Part shown: piece after piece, positions 47,601 to 58,049 of the stretch
Position numbering within the stretch: position 1 is the first letter of the stretch
How the letters are laid out: each line of letters begins with the position of its first letter
NCBI GenBank assembly: GCA_021018995.1
Contig: CM037587.1
Coordinates: 16,369,366 to 16,433,365, forward strand
Direction: 5' to 3'
Origin: Chloranthus sessilifolius
Lineage: Eukaryota > Streptophyta > Magnoliopsida > Chloranthales > Chloranthaceae
DNA: 64,000 nt
Program-made: the position numbers and the translations under genes
The notes under the pieces: model-generated
What the model was told of the DNA's origin: nothing
The model's database searches: none
What the model saw: the letters and a program-made list of their open reading frames with translations, nothing else

Positions 47601-48651
47601 AAATGGTTGGATCAAATTCAATTTTGATGGCTATAACAGAGGTAATCCTTATATCATTTGTTGGACCTAAGGGCACCACAAATTCCATCAAAGCAAAGGT
47701 TGAGGCCCTATGGATTGGAATTGGAGTTGTCTTCAGAGACAATAGGGGGGGAGGAGATCATATCTTTTGTTGGATCTATGGGCACCACTAAAGCCATCGG
47801 AGCAAAAGTTGAGGCCCTGTGGACTGGCTTTTCTTTCCTCACTAAGGGTAATGCATCAAAACTATGGATTGAGGGAGGCTCCATCAACATCATTACTTGG
47901 CTAGATCATCTATCTTGCCCACCATGAAAATTCGTTGCCAAGTTTGGAGATAATGAACCTATGCTTAATGATCTAGAAGAAAAGCATCTTTCTCATGTTT
48001 AAGGATGGGAAATTCTAAAGGCTTACACATTGGACACCAAAGGAAAAGGTAGAACTATGCTAAAGGCTCACAAATCTTATATGTTCTCTTCGGATGAGGT
48101 AATTTTGGGAGTTGTTCCACAATGTAGCCATAGAAAGTTTGACTAAAATCTTAATAATTGTTTGTATTTGAATTTTCTACGTTGTTTGGTAATTTCCTGT
48201 TAGAGTACAATAATCAATTATGTATATATCTAAATAATAATAATAAACCATTATTAGACAACTAGGGAATGCCCAAAAGCACAAAGTAATGACTAAGCTT
48301 AAAGAAATTATCCTCTAAGAAATAAAAAATTTAAAGAAGGAATAATACAATAAAGTATATTCAAGGACAAGAAGTAAAACTGAATACTTGTACGATTGTT
48401 ACATATGATCGGTCTCAAACAACTTAGATGGCGAAACTTAAATAAATAACGCATGTAAATATTATATAATAGGGGGTGAAGACATCAAGTGCATAGTACC
48501 TGTCAGCCATTTTATCATCAGTTAATCTGCCCATCTCACATGCCAAAAGATCAACCAGAAGAGTTGGCAAACCCAATCTCATCAATGGTGGAAGAAGAAT
48601 TGATGTTACTTCTTTATTACTATCTACAGCGGCTAGCAATAACTCAATGCT
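34844..48651 (-). CDS. ARM/HEAT-like protein, 3' part of gene, tentatively SAAL1-like
   Basis: Four exons join in phase on the minus strand: 48651-48500, 46462-46327, 35341-35257 and 35169-34844, with a stop at 34846-34844. All borders are GT-AG except the third intron (35256-35170), which is GC-AG. An Arg codon is split AG/G between exons 48500 and 46462, and the join restores MADRDVVIDL. The product is helical and leucine-rich: [57 protein letters not shown], then [18 protein letters not shown] and an acidic Asp/Glu/Ser tail. The C-terminal helix pattern recalls SAAL1 (EDFIKIL..VDKALADDL in the human protein), but this is from memory and weak. The 5' exons are not identified. The middle intron is about 11 kb and is full of mobile elements. 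No interruption is seen in the four exons, so the gene may be active. Confidence 0.6.
35930..36660. repeat. Dispersed repeat with hairpin core, copy 1
   Basis: Two related units in tandem each contain CAATGGTCC.AATTTCAA and a G-box-containing hairpin. The clearest hairpin is AGCTCCACGTGGCAC at 36402-36416, pairing with GTCACGTGGAGCT at 36434-36446. The array is homologous to 45180-45870 and 60480-60640. Related sequence extends to about 37320, where a (CA)n lies. No transposase is present and the class is unknown. Confidence 0.65.
37328..37494. mobile_element. Foldback MITE, 167 bp, copy 1
   Basis: The arms of about 60 bp start GGGAAATGATCCTCTCACTT and end as the inverted copy ATGACTCAAGTTACGAGATC followed by ATTTCCC. 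No coding sequence. No clear target duplication. Confidence 0.75.
37503..37994. mobile_element. Foldback MITE, copy 2, split by a hAT-like element
   Basis: The right part ends CCCATGACTCGAGTGAGAGG followed by ATCATTTCC, as in copy 1. The inner stem is TGTCACATCATGTTGAC paired with AACCTGATGTGACA. The left part is separated from the rest by the insertion at 37537-37864. Confidence 0.6.
37537..37864. mobile_element. hAT-like MITE nested in the foldback MITE
   Basis: Ends CCAAGGGCGTAGCC and GGCTACGCCAGT are inverted copies. 8-bp flanks CCATGACT (37529-37536) and GCATGACT (37865-37872) agree at 7 of 8, which fits a hAT target duplication. Inside, a block of about 86 bp is tandemly duplicated (CATATACAAACAAAG.TTGT at 37663 and 37749). 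Confidence 0.65.
38100..38850 (-). pseudogene. LINE 3' part: RNase H-like domain remnant
   Basis: The minus strand shows a [10 protein letters not shown] segment typical of plant L1 elements, then, in another frame, [10 protein letters not shown]-like words and a GG.LR...G stretch typical of the RVT_3 RNase H domain at the C terminus of plant LINEs. Frame changes and stops are frequent, so it is dead. Confidence 0.6.
38870..39860 (+). other. GC-rich remnant, possible LTR-element end with primer-site-like motif
   Basis: It is much richer in GC than its surroundings and has recurring GGTGCCAGGAGGGC words (38890-39000). At 39668 the sequence GGTATCAGAGCTGATAA resembles a tRNA(Met) primer site, and a second, weaker TTGGTATTAGAGAC lies at 39771. 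Together they suggest the junction of an old LTR element, but no protein domain supports it. Confidence 0.3.
39861..40639. other. Intron DNA, no gene seen; LTR-like CT-rich stretch
   Basis: 39900-40180 has a CT-rich segment with TTTCTCTCTTTCTCATCCTT followed by AACCCTAATT, in the style of an LTR R/U5 end, similar in style to 53030-53110. No protein support. Confidence 0.35.
40640..43000 (-). pseudogene. L1-type LINE A, reverse transcriptase region (dead), interrupted by LINE B
   Basis: Minus-strand readings in pieces: 43000-42881 ends [16 protein letters not shown]; 42040-41480 has decayed fingers/palm words; 41447-41196 has [20 protein letters not shown] followed by [13 protein letters not shown] (the RG..QGDPLSP motif of plant LINE RT); 40993-40640 has [16 protein letters not shown]. 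Stops and frameshifts separate all the pieces. Between 42059 and 42868 it is interrupted by LINE B. Confidence 0.75.
42059..42868 (-). mobile_element. LINE B, 5'-truncated L1 (zinc-finger RVT end), nested in LINE A
   Basis: On the minus strand it reads [20 protein letters not shown], then [20 protein letters not shown] and [17 protein letters not shown], the zf-RVT region that follows RT in plant L1 elements. It ends in a poly(A) (T run 42059-42069 on the plus strand). TCATAGGGTGAT flanks it on both sides (42047-42058 and 42869-42880). The tail and long duplication are classic target-primed insertion marks. Confidence 0.85.
43025..43370 (+). pseudogene. Coiled-coil-like fragment, unrecognised
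   Basis: One frame reads [20 protein letters not shown] followed by [11 protein letters not shown], strongly heptad-like, then degenerates with stops. Similar coiled coils end many plant transposon-borne proteins. The parent gene cannot be named. Confidence 0.35.
44030..44350 (-). mobile_element. Ty3/gypsy protease fragment (fossil)
   Basis: The reading [13 protein letters not shown]...[14 protein letters not shown], then [20 protein letters not shown] followed by LHQ, matches the aspartic-protease stretch of plant gypsy elements. It differs from the two Tat copies in this window (NLLPL instead of NICPL), so it is another family. Only a fragment remains, and it is broken. Confidence 0.65.
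44602..44655. repeat. (CT)n followed by (AT)n microsatellite
   Basis: About 18 CT units, then about 9 AT units. Confidence 0.9.
44890..45870. repeat. Dispersed repeat with hairpin core, copy 2
   Basis: Several related units. The best hairpin is at 45770-45813, where GCTCCACATGGCACC pairs perfectly with GGTGCCATGTGGAGC across a 14-base loop. Others are at 45551-45598 and near 45226. It shares order and sequence with 35930-36660. Confidence 0.7.
46855..47310. repeat. Inverted repeat, arms about 80-110 bp
   Basis: GGTTCTGTACATGTGGCACT followed by ATTTTTTCATC (about 46898-46928) is the inverted copy of GATGAAAAATAGTGCCATGT followed by GTACAGAACC (47200-47229), and the match continues outward through AGAGTTGGTA. 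The spacer is about 270 bp. It may be a decayed TIR element; no coding sequence is seen. Confidence 0.55.
47480..48010 (+). pseudogene. LINE RNase H domain remnant
   Basis: Readings [16 protein letters not shown], then [12 protein letters not shown], then [20 protein letters not shown] and [11 protein letters not shown] fit the RVT_3 RNase H of plant LINEs (D..G..RGN, GG..RD..G, E..A...G). A block of about 105 bp (GGGCACCAC...GAGGCCCT) is duplicated at about 47668 and 47779. Frames change, so it is not functional. Confidence 0.6.
48011..48499. other. Intron DNA, no gene seen
   Basis: AT-rich. Lies between the LINE remnant and the 48500-48651 exon. Confidence 0.5.
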
Positions 48652-48915
48652 CTGTCCCAAATAACAGGCCAGCATCAGAAATATACCAAAAGAAATTGAT
48701 CAAATTAAAGAAATGAGACGCATGATAAAGATAAAAATTATAAAGTAAATGATATGCATGATAAAGAGATTTAGTTTTAATAGCGAGTTTAGAAACATAC
48801 TTCAATAAGAGAATCTTTAACGAACTAGCTAAATAAGCTCACTGGGAAATTTACAAGAACAACAAAAAAGTTTCAAATGATTCATTAACATAAAGATTGA
48901 CATCGACAATAGTAC

Positions 48916-49045
48916 AGTACATATGATGAGGAGTTTCTCTTGATCAGCCATTTTGACGGGATAGGTGGTGTTGCCGGCTTCTCCCTGTGCAAATCCAGAT
49001 TTCTGACAGGTCCCAGAGTCAACATGGTCAAGCACGTCAAACAAT
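48916..49045 (-). CDS. Possible further upstream exon of the ARM-like gene
   Basis: An acceptor-like TTTGAAG precedes a frame reading LFDVLDHVDSGTCQKSGFAQ followed by GEAGNTTYPVKMADQEKLLI. Composition and position fit an exon of the gene at 34844-48651, but no donor that joins in phase to the 48651 exon was found, so a small exon may be missing or this is chance. Confidence 0.3.
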
Positions 49046-49177
49046 CTTCAAACTTTGGTCATATGAAAGGTGAATTGACCATTACCTTACATGTAGAAAC
49101 TTCAAAAATAAAACCTCCTTAATTTAGGAACCAGCCAATGTGACAAAGTCACATATGGTGCTTAATTTACAAAATAC

Positions 49178-49374
49178 GAGTTAAGCGAGCTGGCCAAATA
49201 CCTCCTTCCGAAAGGAGGAGACCAGAGTTTGAATCTCCTCCCCCTTGAGGCCACCCTAGGGATTTATATCTTTTGCTGACCCGACATATGTTGAATTTGG
49301 AATGCGCATGTGCCCTTGGAATTAGGTGGGTGCTCTAAGAGGCCCGGATACCCAAATTATCAAAAAAAAAAAAA
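49178..49374 (+). mobile_element. tRNA-derived SINE with poly(A) end
   Basis: Box A-like TTAAGCGAGCTGGCC and box B-like AGAGTTTGAATCTCC, then a body ending ATACCCAAATTATC and a run of 13 A. No clear target duplication. Confidence 0.65.
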
Positions 49375-49639
49375 GAAAGCGTTTGTCTGATATAAGGGCT
49401 TTAACTTATTGATGCAGGACAAACACTGAAACCTTAATTATCCGATTGGAAATTAATTTTTCGATTTAACTTCGCACATAGTCCTTCCCGATCTAGAAAT
49501 TAAGGTCCAATAATAAACTCTAATTTTCGATCTAGTCTAGGGCACCAAGCGACAATCTCGATGTTGTCTCGTGACTCCTTGCTAGGGTTTGAATAATTTA
49601 AGGCTCGGATAGTTTAAATTGTTCAAAGGAATCAACGGA

Positions 49640-50280
49640 TTAAAGTTGGGAATTAGAAATCAAAATCCCAGCAACAAAAATTAAAAGAAAAGACGTTTTG
49701 ATTTTTTTGTGGTTTTCAATAGAAGAAACAAAACTATATTCAATTACCTGACAATAAAAAAAGATAGATAGAAAAGATAAGAAAATCCGCGGAATCGCTC
49801 CAAGGAAGATATTGGCTTCACACCAAATCCCACGGGGAAGAAGAATCACTCTTCGGTTGAAAGAATCGCTCTCTCAATGAAAACTCATCTTAAGTTCTCT
49901 AGAATTTTCCTCAAAGAAAAACCACTCATTCATTAATCAAAGCTAATTGAAATTGTTCTTACAATGCTTTATATAAGCAAATAAAACTCTAACCTAACAC
50001 TAAACTCGGAAATAAAACGTCCTAGTCTAAACAAAGCTAAAAAGGGAAACTTTTCACCTAAAATTCGTTCAGCCTCCTACGGGTCGGCCTGATCTCGCTC
50101 GAGCAAGAATGGAGCTTGCTCGGGCAAGATTGTTAGTGGCAATCGTCGCTCTTGAGTCGATCTCGCTCAAGCGAGACTGGAGCTCCCTCAGGTGAAGGCG
50201 AGAGTCGATCTCACTCATGCAAGAATAGGGCTCACTCGAACGACTCCAAACAGAGAGCAATTTCGTGTCTTTTTTTGAAC
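49640..50280 (-). repeat. LTR-like remnant with tandem stem-forming words
   Basis: The minus strand shares the TATATAA...GAGTGATTCTTC...GGTGTGAAGCC order with 32290-32640. At 50093-50250 three related units of about 50-65 bp start GATCTCGCTCGAGCAAGAAT and contain complementary CTCGAGCAAG/CTTGCTCG words. No coding domain supports the assignment. Confidence 0.3.
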
Positions 50281-50380
50281 GTTTTTTCTTCTTTGCTTTC
50301 TTCGCATGTGCACGCCTTCCCGTAATGAGGTGTCTTCTCGCATGATGCACACGTGCAAAAGGGTCTTTAATCCTCTCCCT

Positions 50381-50898
50381 GAGTGTTATGACGAGCCTCG
50401 ACATTTTAGGCCTCTTCTTATGCTTTCCATACGTCACATATCGGTTGATGTTGTTAGAATATGTAGGTGTTACTGTTGGTGTGCAGTTAGTATTATGTAC
50501 TTAAGATGGTGTATGGGTATGTTATCTGTTATATGTAAGAGTGGGTGTGTGTAGGTAAATATGGGTGTGCATATCAACTTGTAAGTTTGCTATAAATAGT
50601 AATGGTAAAGTGTGACGGCCCGACCTTTCCCCTTATATTATACGGGAAAGGTCGCGTCGTTGGATCACCTAACATGATCTTTTCTTACAAGTGTATCGTG
50701 TACAAAGTATTAAATTGCGGAAGCGAAATAATAACTCTTACATGGACACACATATGACATACATCTGATATTCATTTTTTTCTATCTATAATAGTAAAAT
50801 AAACAAAGAGGTATAAAATAGGAGCCAACAGGTGCAATGTATAGCTTTCCACCGATGACGGTTATCCGTCATCTAAACAATGGAAAGAAAACCTATAC
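50381..50898. other. No gene seen; GT-rich stretch and possible LTR start at 50624
   Basis: 50450-50590 repeats GGTGT/GGGTGTG words. TGTGACGGCCCGACC at 50622 resembles the start of some plant gypsy LTRs, but the partner end was not found. Confidence 0.3.
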
Positions 50899-51391
50899 AT
50901 GCATAATAATAAGTATATCAAAAACATTATACTATTTCTTACACAAGTTTCTTTTTCTCAAAATATGTTTCTCTCTCTACCAAGTCTAAGGAAAGTAGTC
51001 CTTAGCAGACTCTTTTCCCTCCTCGTCTTCCTCCTCGGGTTGGTAATTGGGATCACCGTTGTGCTTAGGGATCAAGGCCTGAAATTTGACATGGAGTCGT
51101 GGGATGAGCTATCATCACAGTTCAGTAGAGAACTAATAATGCTAGCCTATACATTAGTATGCCCATTCATGTTCTTGGTGCATAAAATACAAAACAAAGT
51201 GCATCATATAACACATTATATCTATTCTAGCAACTTGCAATATAACCAACAAGTAATCATGCTAAAAATTTCATCATGCAACGGAATCATGTTGGAACAA
51301 GTACAAGGAGTCATATTGAAATATGTTTAGCTTAAACAAGCTATAAGACATAAAATAGAATACAAAACCACATAAATATACAAGAAACAAG

Positions 51392-51515
51392 ATTTTTAAG
51401 CTCCTAAGTTAGCGGGATCACTTGGACCAAGACATTAAGCTCCCGAGTTAGCGGGATCACTTGTGTTCAAGAACACGTAGTCAAGCTCCCAAGTTAGCGG
51501 GATCACTTAGCACAA
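51392..51515. repeat. Three copies of a 28-bp motif
   Basis: AAGCTCCCGAGTTAGCGGGA followed by TCACTTG occurs at about 51399, 51435 and 51484, with different spacers. The unit contains the stem CCCG...CGGG. Confidence 0.8.
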
Positions 51516-52980
51516 AACGAAACAAGCATATACAAGAAATCAAGAGAAAACAAGACGTGACAATTGCATGGTATCAGGCAGGTGAGAGCATTATATATAT
51601 CGATCATGAGGTTATGGAATCAATACAAGACAAGACACAAGCATATTCATACATCGAAACTGAAACTAGTATAATTAGATGATTAATAATCAGGTACGTA
51701 TAACTTACTATCAAAATTTAGAATGAGAAACAACATATAAACCAGCAAGGTCAAATCCCTACCTTGCGATCAAGTCTATGTGTTACACGTATAAGAATCC
51801 AAGCTAATGTCCATTTTTACGACCTCCTCGTGAGCACCTAAGATGCATATTAACATGTTTAGTATGCTTAGCATACATAATGGGTCACTACAAACCCTTG
51901 TAGAATATTAGACCTAACACTCAACACATCTCACACACACATGTACACAGGGTTGCCGCGGCAAGCCCTTCAGCTCACAACCCTTACCGCGGCAAGCCTG
52001 ATAGGCTTAGCTTGCTGCGTGTTTTTTTGTTTGGTTTTTGGTTATCAGGACTTTGGGCTTTCTACCTATGCACACATGTCTTTCACACTAGTTTTTAGGT
52101 TAAAAATTCTAACAGATACTCTTTGGTATTATTGAATTGGTATGCAAGGTTCTGGAGTGGGGAAATCGAAGATTTCGCCTCCAAAACCCTTACACAAACC
52201 CGATTTCTTAGAATTGTTGATCCGATCGCATGGATTCGGCATCAATAACCTATAATCTATTACACAAGGAACTAATTTAATATGTGGCTCGCGTTACGGA
52301 GTATCTTTTTGTGGATTCCTTGGTTGCGATGGTGTTAGAATAGTGTTGGTGTCGAAATCGTGAAGTTGTTTTAGAAGATAGGGACACGAGAAAATTCCAG
52401 AGATCAGTCGGTCGCCTTCCGCAATTTCTCCCGGCCGAAACGTAGGGTCACCGTGTGATCCATAGGTTTGAAGAGATTAAATTTGGGATATGAGCTTCCC
52501 TTAACAAGAAATGGGTTTGAGAGGTAGAAGAGAGGTTTTTGTCTCTGTGAGGGTTCATTGTTTTTGCAGTTCGAATTGGAAGGGATGAGAGGGGTAGTAG
52601 GAGGTTTTATCTCTTTTGCACTTTGACGTGCATGGGATTTGAATATGAGCGTAAATAAGGTTATAAGCCTTATTGGGTTGGAATCCCATGCATTGCTTAT
52701 ATAGGTTTTCAATATATATATTTTCAGTTTATAAGCCTTATAAGGCTTAGCTTTAGTGTAATTCTATTACATTGGTTATAAGTGTATGATTGGTGTAAAA
52801 ACTCAAGTGTATATTTAATACACAATATTTGAGTGTATGGGGTACCTGATTTTGTTTTAATAAATGTACTAAGCCACAAAGGGCCCCATTATTTAACAGT
52901 TATCTTCACTAAATCCAAAACAGCTATGTGTCCCAATGATAGACACATCCGACCCCACCCGAGTCCATATCCAATGTATC
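51516..52980. other. No gene recognised
   Basis: It has two CCGCGGCAAGCC words near 51958 and 51990 and otherwise AT-rich sequence with TATAAGCCTTA-type repeats at 52660-52750. No domain is found on either strand. Confidence 0.45.
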
Positions 52981-52989
52981 TAGGCACAT

Positions 52990-55900
52990 TTTTGTCACCT
53001 GTTAAATAAAGGGGTTTGAGTTACAACAACTCAACCCTATTTCTCTCCATCTCTTTCTTCCTCTTTCCTTCCTTCCAAACCCTAATCTTAACTTCCTAAT
53101 CTTAGAACTTAACTTGGTATCTGAGAGGAACCATCCTGATATTCTCTTGCCTCTGAGGTCAGCATCTGATTGCTGACATCACTGTTGACATCAGCATGAT
53201 GTCATCAGGTCAAAGTTTGACCTCCATTCATGACAAAGAGTACATCCCTAAAATCGAAATGCTATACTGAGCAACATTAATGAAGAGTGTATGGTGGTTT
53301 TGTCAACATATAAAGAGTTTTGATTGGATTTGTAAAATCTGTATGGTTCACGGTTTTTGTTGCATCTGGGCTTTGTGAGACCTTAAAGTGGATGTTATTG
53401 ATTCAGATCTTGACCGGTATTCATTAGTAAGTCTCTAATATGGTGTTTATTTTCGGATATGAAGTGATTAGAGTCGTGATTTTATAGTTTTTCAGTTTGG
53501 CAAACTTTCACACAGTTTTGTTGTTTTCAAGATCTTGTAGCGTTTAGATCTGTTTTTCTGGTGGGTTTGTATCGGTTTTCCATCCCCTCCCTTCCAGTTG
53601 TGATCTTGCCTCATTTGGACCAGAGTGGAGCAAGACGTGGTGTATTTCGTCGAGAGGTGAAGCCACGGTTCATCTCTTGGGGGTTTGCCTTATAGGTATT
53701 TGACAAATTGCTGCTGAGAAATCTGCAAAATTGCAGAGTTGCTGTTTGGTTACTGTAGAACTGTGGGTCTGCTTTGAAATTGGTTACTTTAGCCATGGTT
53801 AAGGGGCCGTAGGACTTAGTGCTTTAGTGCTCAATATTGTGGCACTTTATCACTGATTAATCTGCTATGTGGTGGTATAAATCAGCAGAGTTGCAGTTTT
53901 TTGGGACTCTGTTAACAACTCGAATAACTGGTGAAACAGTCTAGTTTCAATGTGGAGTGTTTATGATGCGATCTGTTGTTTGATGGGAGTATGGTTTGAC
54001 TACTATATCAGAAGTGCTATGGGTTGAATCTGAAAGGTCACATATTGGTGTTTGCAGCGATAAGAGAGCATCATTTTTATTTTTTTAGAGCAGTAAATCG
54101 AAATTGTAGTAAAGAGAAAGAGATGCAAAGGCATAGCGAGGTGCTCAGCCGGAAAAAACAAAAGCCAAAATTAAAGAGGAAAAACAGAAGGCTAAAAAAT
54201 AGGATTAAATGGCAGCATAGGACTCAAGCCAAGCGGTATCGGAACCCTCCCTGCCCTCCTTATGAAGTCAAACCCAATCCAACATCAGGTCCTTGATGGA
54301 TTTCATGATCATGCCCACAGGTCTGCAAATTTTCCGAAAAACTATCATTTTTTTCTTTCCATAGACCCCAGAACACCGCGAAAAGGCTGACTCTGCAAAA
54401 AGGGTCCCTGAAGTCTCCGAATCTGAAACCTTCCCAACTTGCAATCATCCCAGGGATGCTATCTGGAAGCACCCACACCATCCCGAAGGATTTTAAGAGA
54501 ATTCCCCAGATGGAATGAGCAACCCAGCAGTGAAGAAGTGGCTGGCTGCTTCCTCGTTCTGAAGACAGAGAGCACAACAGTTCGGCATATCTCTACCTCT
54601 CTTGATCAGTTGGTCCGTTGTAAGAATACGACCCCACACGAGACATCAACAAAAAACTTTGATCTTAGGTGGAATAGGGACTCGCCAGAGGGGCATCAAG
54701 ACTTGATTGACTAACCGAGAACACCCCTTTAGCATTGGGGAACCAGATCCTGAGGTCACAGTGGCTTCTATTCAAGGAGCCCCATCAAGTCGACGAACTG
54801 CAGGATTTCACCCTCTCTGAGGTTTCTTCTAGTGGGGATAGACCAGATCAAGGACCCATTTACTACCTGAAACACCTGATCCACAGATCAGTCCACATGC
54901 ATGACGATGCCATGAAGAAGCGGGAAGGTACATCTGAGACTCCGGAAGCCCAGCCACACATCATTCCAGAAATTGATTCCATCTCCATGGCCCCAGCTGT
55001 AGTGAAAGTGATTTTTGAAGTTTGAACTAAAATCGCAGAAATGCACGCCTTTATCCATCGTATCCATTTCTCCCCGAAACCAAACCTCTTCATCATATAC
55101 AACAGACAACGCCAATCCACCCTATCGTATGCTTTGTCCATATCGATCGTCCAAACCAACGGCGGCTGCCAGCTAATAGATGTGGAATGGACAACCACTT
55201 CCGCCCCCGCCACCGTATCAGTGAGCAACCAACCAGAAACATACACCCCTTGGTGTCGAGAAATAATTCTGTGCATGAGAGGTTTGAGTCTATCAGTGAA
55301 GACTTTAGCTAATATCTTGTATAGGCAATTGGTGAGGCAAATTGGCCTAAAATCTCGGACGTCCTCCGCACCATCTTTCTTAGGGATCAGGGTAATGAAG
55401 GCCGAGTTGAGGCTCCTCTTGATGTTGCCCCTAGCATGAAATTCTCGGAAGGCAGCCAGATTCGTCTTAACCATACCCCAATAATATCTAAAAAATTCCA
55501 CCGTATAGCCATCAGGACTCGGGAATTTGTTTTTCCCACAAGACCAAATGGCTCTTTTGATTTCCTCTTCTTCAAATGCACTTTCGATCGAAGTCAGGTT
55601 GTTCGCCGCTAATGAGTTGAAACGTAAGCCGTTTAGGGTGGGTCTGATCCAGCCATCATCCGAGTAAAGGGATTCGTAGAATTGAACAATCTCAGCTATG
55701 ACACGATCCTTCTCTTCATACAGGATATCATCAACCACAATACTCCTCAACAGTTTTGGACTTCGCTCTCGACTTAGCAACCGTGTTGGTTTGATTGTTG
55801 GAACGTGGAAGTATTGCTGTGACACGATCCTTCTCTTCGTACCGCATACCATCAACCACAAATATCCCCAATGTCGAGTATCATTGAAGCTGAAATTCTA

Positions 55901-56600
55901 TATAAATCTGAGCAGCGGTACTGCTGGGATTCACGAGTATTATCACCTCCTTTTTTTCTTGCAGCTGTGTTGCTAGTGGTCGCATCAGTCTTGGTTTGAT
56001 TGTTGGAACGTGAAAGGGTATCTCAACAAAGGAAGGCTTGAATTGATTGGAAGGGGTATATTGCAGCGTTTGTGCATAGCAGCTGTTCGAAAAATTGCCC
56101 ATGTATAGGCTGTTGTTGCCTAGGTGAGATCTCTCACAAATGGAAGAAGTCACCAACGTTGTTACGCTCAACAGAGACAGTATCAGGACCTTGTGCAGCG
56201 TGCCTCGAGTTCCCCTTATTTCTCTCATTTTGATGAGACTGGTATTGTTGGGTCTGCCCATGCCATGTCTCATCTCAGTTATCTTGGATCATTCGGGAGC
56301 TACATATCACATGACGGGTATGTCTAATATGTTTGATTACATTTCTCCCATGCCTTCTCGGTGTCATACCAGAGTTGCAAATGGTCTCTTGTTCCTGTAC
56401 AGGGGCAAGGAACTATTCAGCTCGGTAGTTTCTCTCTCTCCTCTACACTTCATATTCCACATAGGCCTCGGTGTCATATCAGAGTTGCAAATGGTCTCTT
56501 GTTCCTGTATAGGGGCAAGGAACTATTCAGCTGGGTAGTTTCTCTCTCTTCTCTACCCTTAATATTCCACAGAGGCCTCTTAGCACCTTTCTGTTAGTAA
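52990..56600 (+). mobile_element. Ty1/copia retrotransposon fossil, incomplete
   Basis: An LTR-end-like CT-rich stretch (53030-53105) is followed by AACTTGGTATCTGAGAGGA, close to the tRNA(Met) primer site used by plant copia elements. At 56270-56480 the sequence resembles the copia protease start (an HMTGMSNMF block and a PVQGQGTIQLGSFSLSSTLH stretch). A 108-bp segment there is tandemly duplicated (56360-56467, 56468-56576). RT and integrase are not seen, so only part remains; it is heavily broken. A LINE lies within it. Confidence 0.5.
54285..55735 (-). pseudogene. L1-type LINE, RT and zf-RVT regions (dead), within the copia remnant
   Basis: Minus strand 55730-54870: EKDRVIAEIVQFYESLYSDD, then LNSAFITLIPKKDGAEDVRD followed by FRPICLTNCLYKILAKV, SRHQGVYVSGWLLTD and TIDMDKAYDRVDW, the standard plant LINE RT order. 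54720-54285 has LLHCWVAHSIWGILL and LFAVFWGLWKEKND of the zf-RVT part. The expected YVDD stretch between them is missing, and frames shift. A stretch of about 100 bp at the 5' side (55695-55760) is repeated at 55815-55860. No poly(A) end or target duplication was found. Confidence 0.8.
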
Positions 56601-57206
56601 ACTGACAAAAAATCTGAATTGTAGCATAACCTTCTTTCCTTCCGACTGTGTATTTCAGCAGTTGACCATGGGGAGGACCTTTGGCCATGGGCGGGAGGAG
56701 AGGGGCTCTACATTTTTGATGATCCGAGGTTACTTGGAGCAGCTGCCCTCTACTATTTGATGCTATGGCTAAGATTAGGATTAAAATTAATTTAATCAAT
56801 TAAAAACAACAATTTCTCATAACAAATTTCCACGAAAAATTCTAGAAATCTAATTAGATGCTTTAACTCCGGCCTAAAATAGCGTTACTTTCGTATACGT
56901 TCCCTATCGCGGATCTAAAAGACTAGGGTTCCTATGAATGGCTAGATCTTCAATAGTTTTAAGGCGTCAAACGAACTTGCAAGCAGGTTCTCTCGATATC
57001 GTACAAAATAAAAGGCTGCACTACGTGAAAATGAAGAATAAACAACGCTCATAACTTAAAAAGAACCACTGTATTCGGCCGCTGTAGACAAATCCACGGT
57101 TACAACGGCTCAAAACAGCGGTTTAATAAAAAGCAACGGCCCACTATGTAGCAGGTTTTGTAGGTAAGCGGGTTTGAACCTGAGACCTTTGAACTCTAAA
57201 AAATAA
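56601..57206. other. No gene recognised
   Basis: CACTACGTGAAAA at 57019 resembles the CACTA transposon end CACTACAAGAAAA, but no partner end or transposase was found. Confidence 0.3.
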
Positions 57207-57660
57207 TTGCAATTACCTCCTCTCATGACCTTACGAAACCCTACCTCTCTTCTTCTTCAAGTGAGACGAAACAGACCCTCACCTCTCCTTTTCATCTCTA
57301 CTATTACCACAACCCTACAACCCTACCTCTCCTTTTCTTCAAGTGAGACGAACCGCACCTCTACCTCTCCTCTTCACCCGAAATCAGTTGCAGCTCCAAG
57401 CTCCATTCTTCTTTGCGCCCACCGTTGTTCATTTCGCTGTCGTCCGACCCTACAACGGTGTTTTGTTGTTGGTGCTGTTGCTGAGGAGGCCATTTCTGAA
57501 ATGGGGGTTGTTGGAAACCGCCGCCACGCAGGCTGTGTCGGTGGAGCCGCCCAACGACGATGATGACAGGATTGATGTGGTGGTTGGTGGGCTTGGGCTT
57601 CTTCGGTTATCCAGAACAGAAGTGGGCTCGTTCCTCTTATTTACGAGATGGTTATAATTT
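57207..57660 (+). other. CT-rich open stretch, unrecognised
   Basis: Two overlapping frames stay open for about 105-118 codons with Thr/Ser/Pro/Arg-rich, low-complexity translations; a repeat TCTTCAAGTGAGACGAA is at 57256 and 57336. It could be a 5' exon or a repeat-derived frame. No domain is recognised. Confidence 0.25.
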
Positions 57661-57970
57661 GTGAGTTTTTTTTGTGAATTATTATTATTATTATTAGGTT
57701 TATATATCTCTGATTACAATCTTTTTCTGTTTGGTAGAAGCTTCAGGAGTCCTGTTTCTCTGTTGGTTCATCTAATTTGCTCTGAACGAAAAATCAGGTA
57801 ACTATTTTGCTTCTTACATTATTATTGGAATCTGTTTTAGATCCCCCTTTATGTTTTATTATTTATTTTTTAATTCTCGAGGTTCTTTTCTTGGGTGGTT
57901 CTGTCGGAGATATTTGGGATTTATATGAGCAAGGTATTCCATTCAGATCGGTTTGGAATCAATAAAGAAT

Positions 57971-57972
<2 letters not shown>

Positions 57973-58046
<74 letters not shown>
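57973..58046. repeat. (AT)n microsatellite, about 37 units
   Basis: Uninterrupted TA repeat. Confidence 0.95.

Positions 58047-58049
<3 letters not shown>

Noticed and set aside
50622-52150. A solo gypsy LTR starting TGTGACGGCCCGACC
   Set aside because: No matching CA end or target duplication could be located, so only the start-like word is noted.
57019-57032. CACTA transposon end
   Set aside because: One end-like word only; no partner end, no subterminal repeats and no transposase found.
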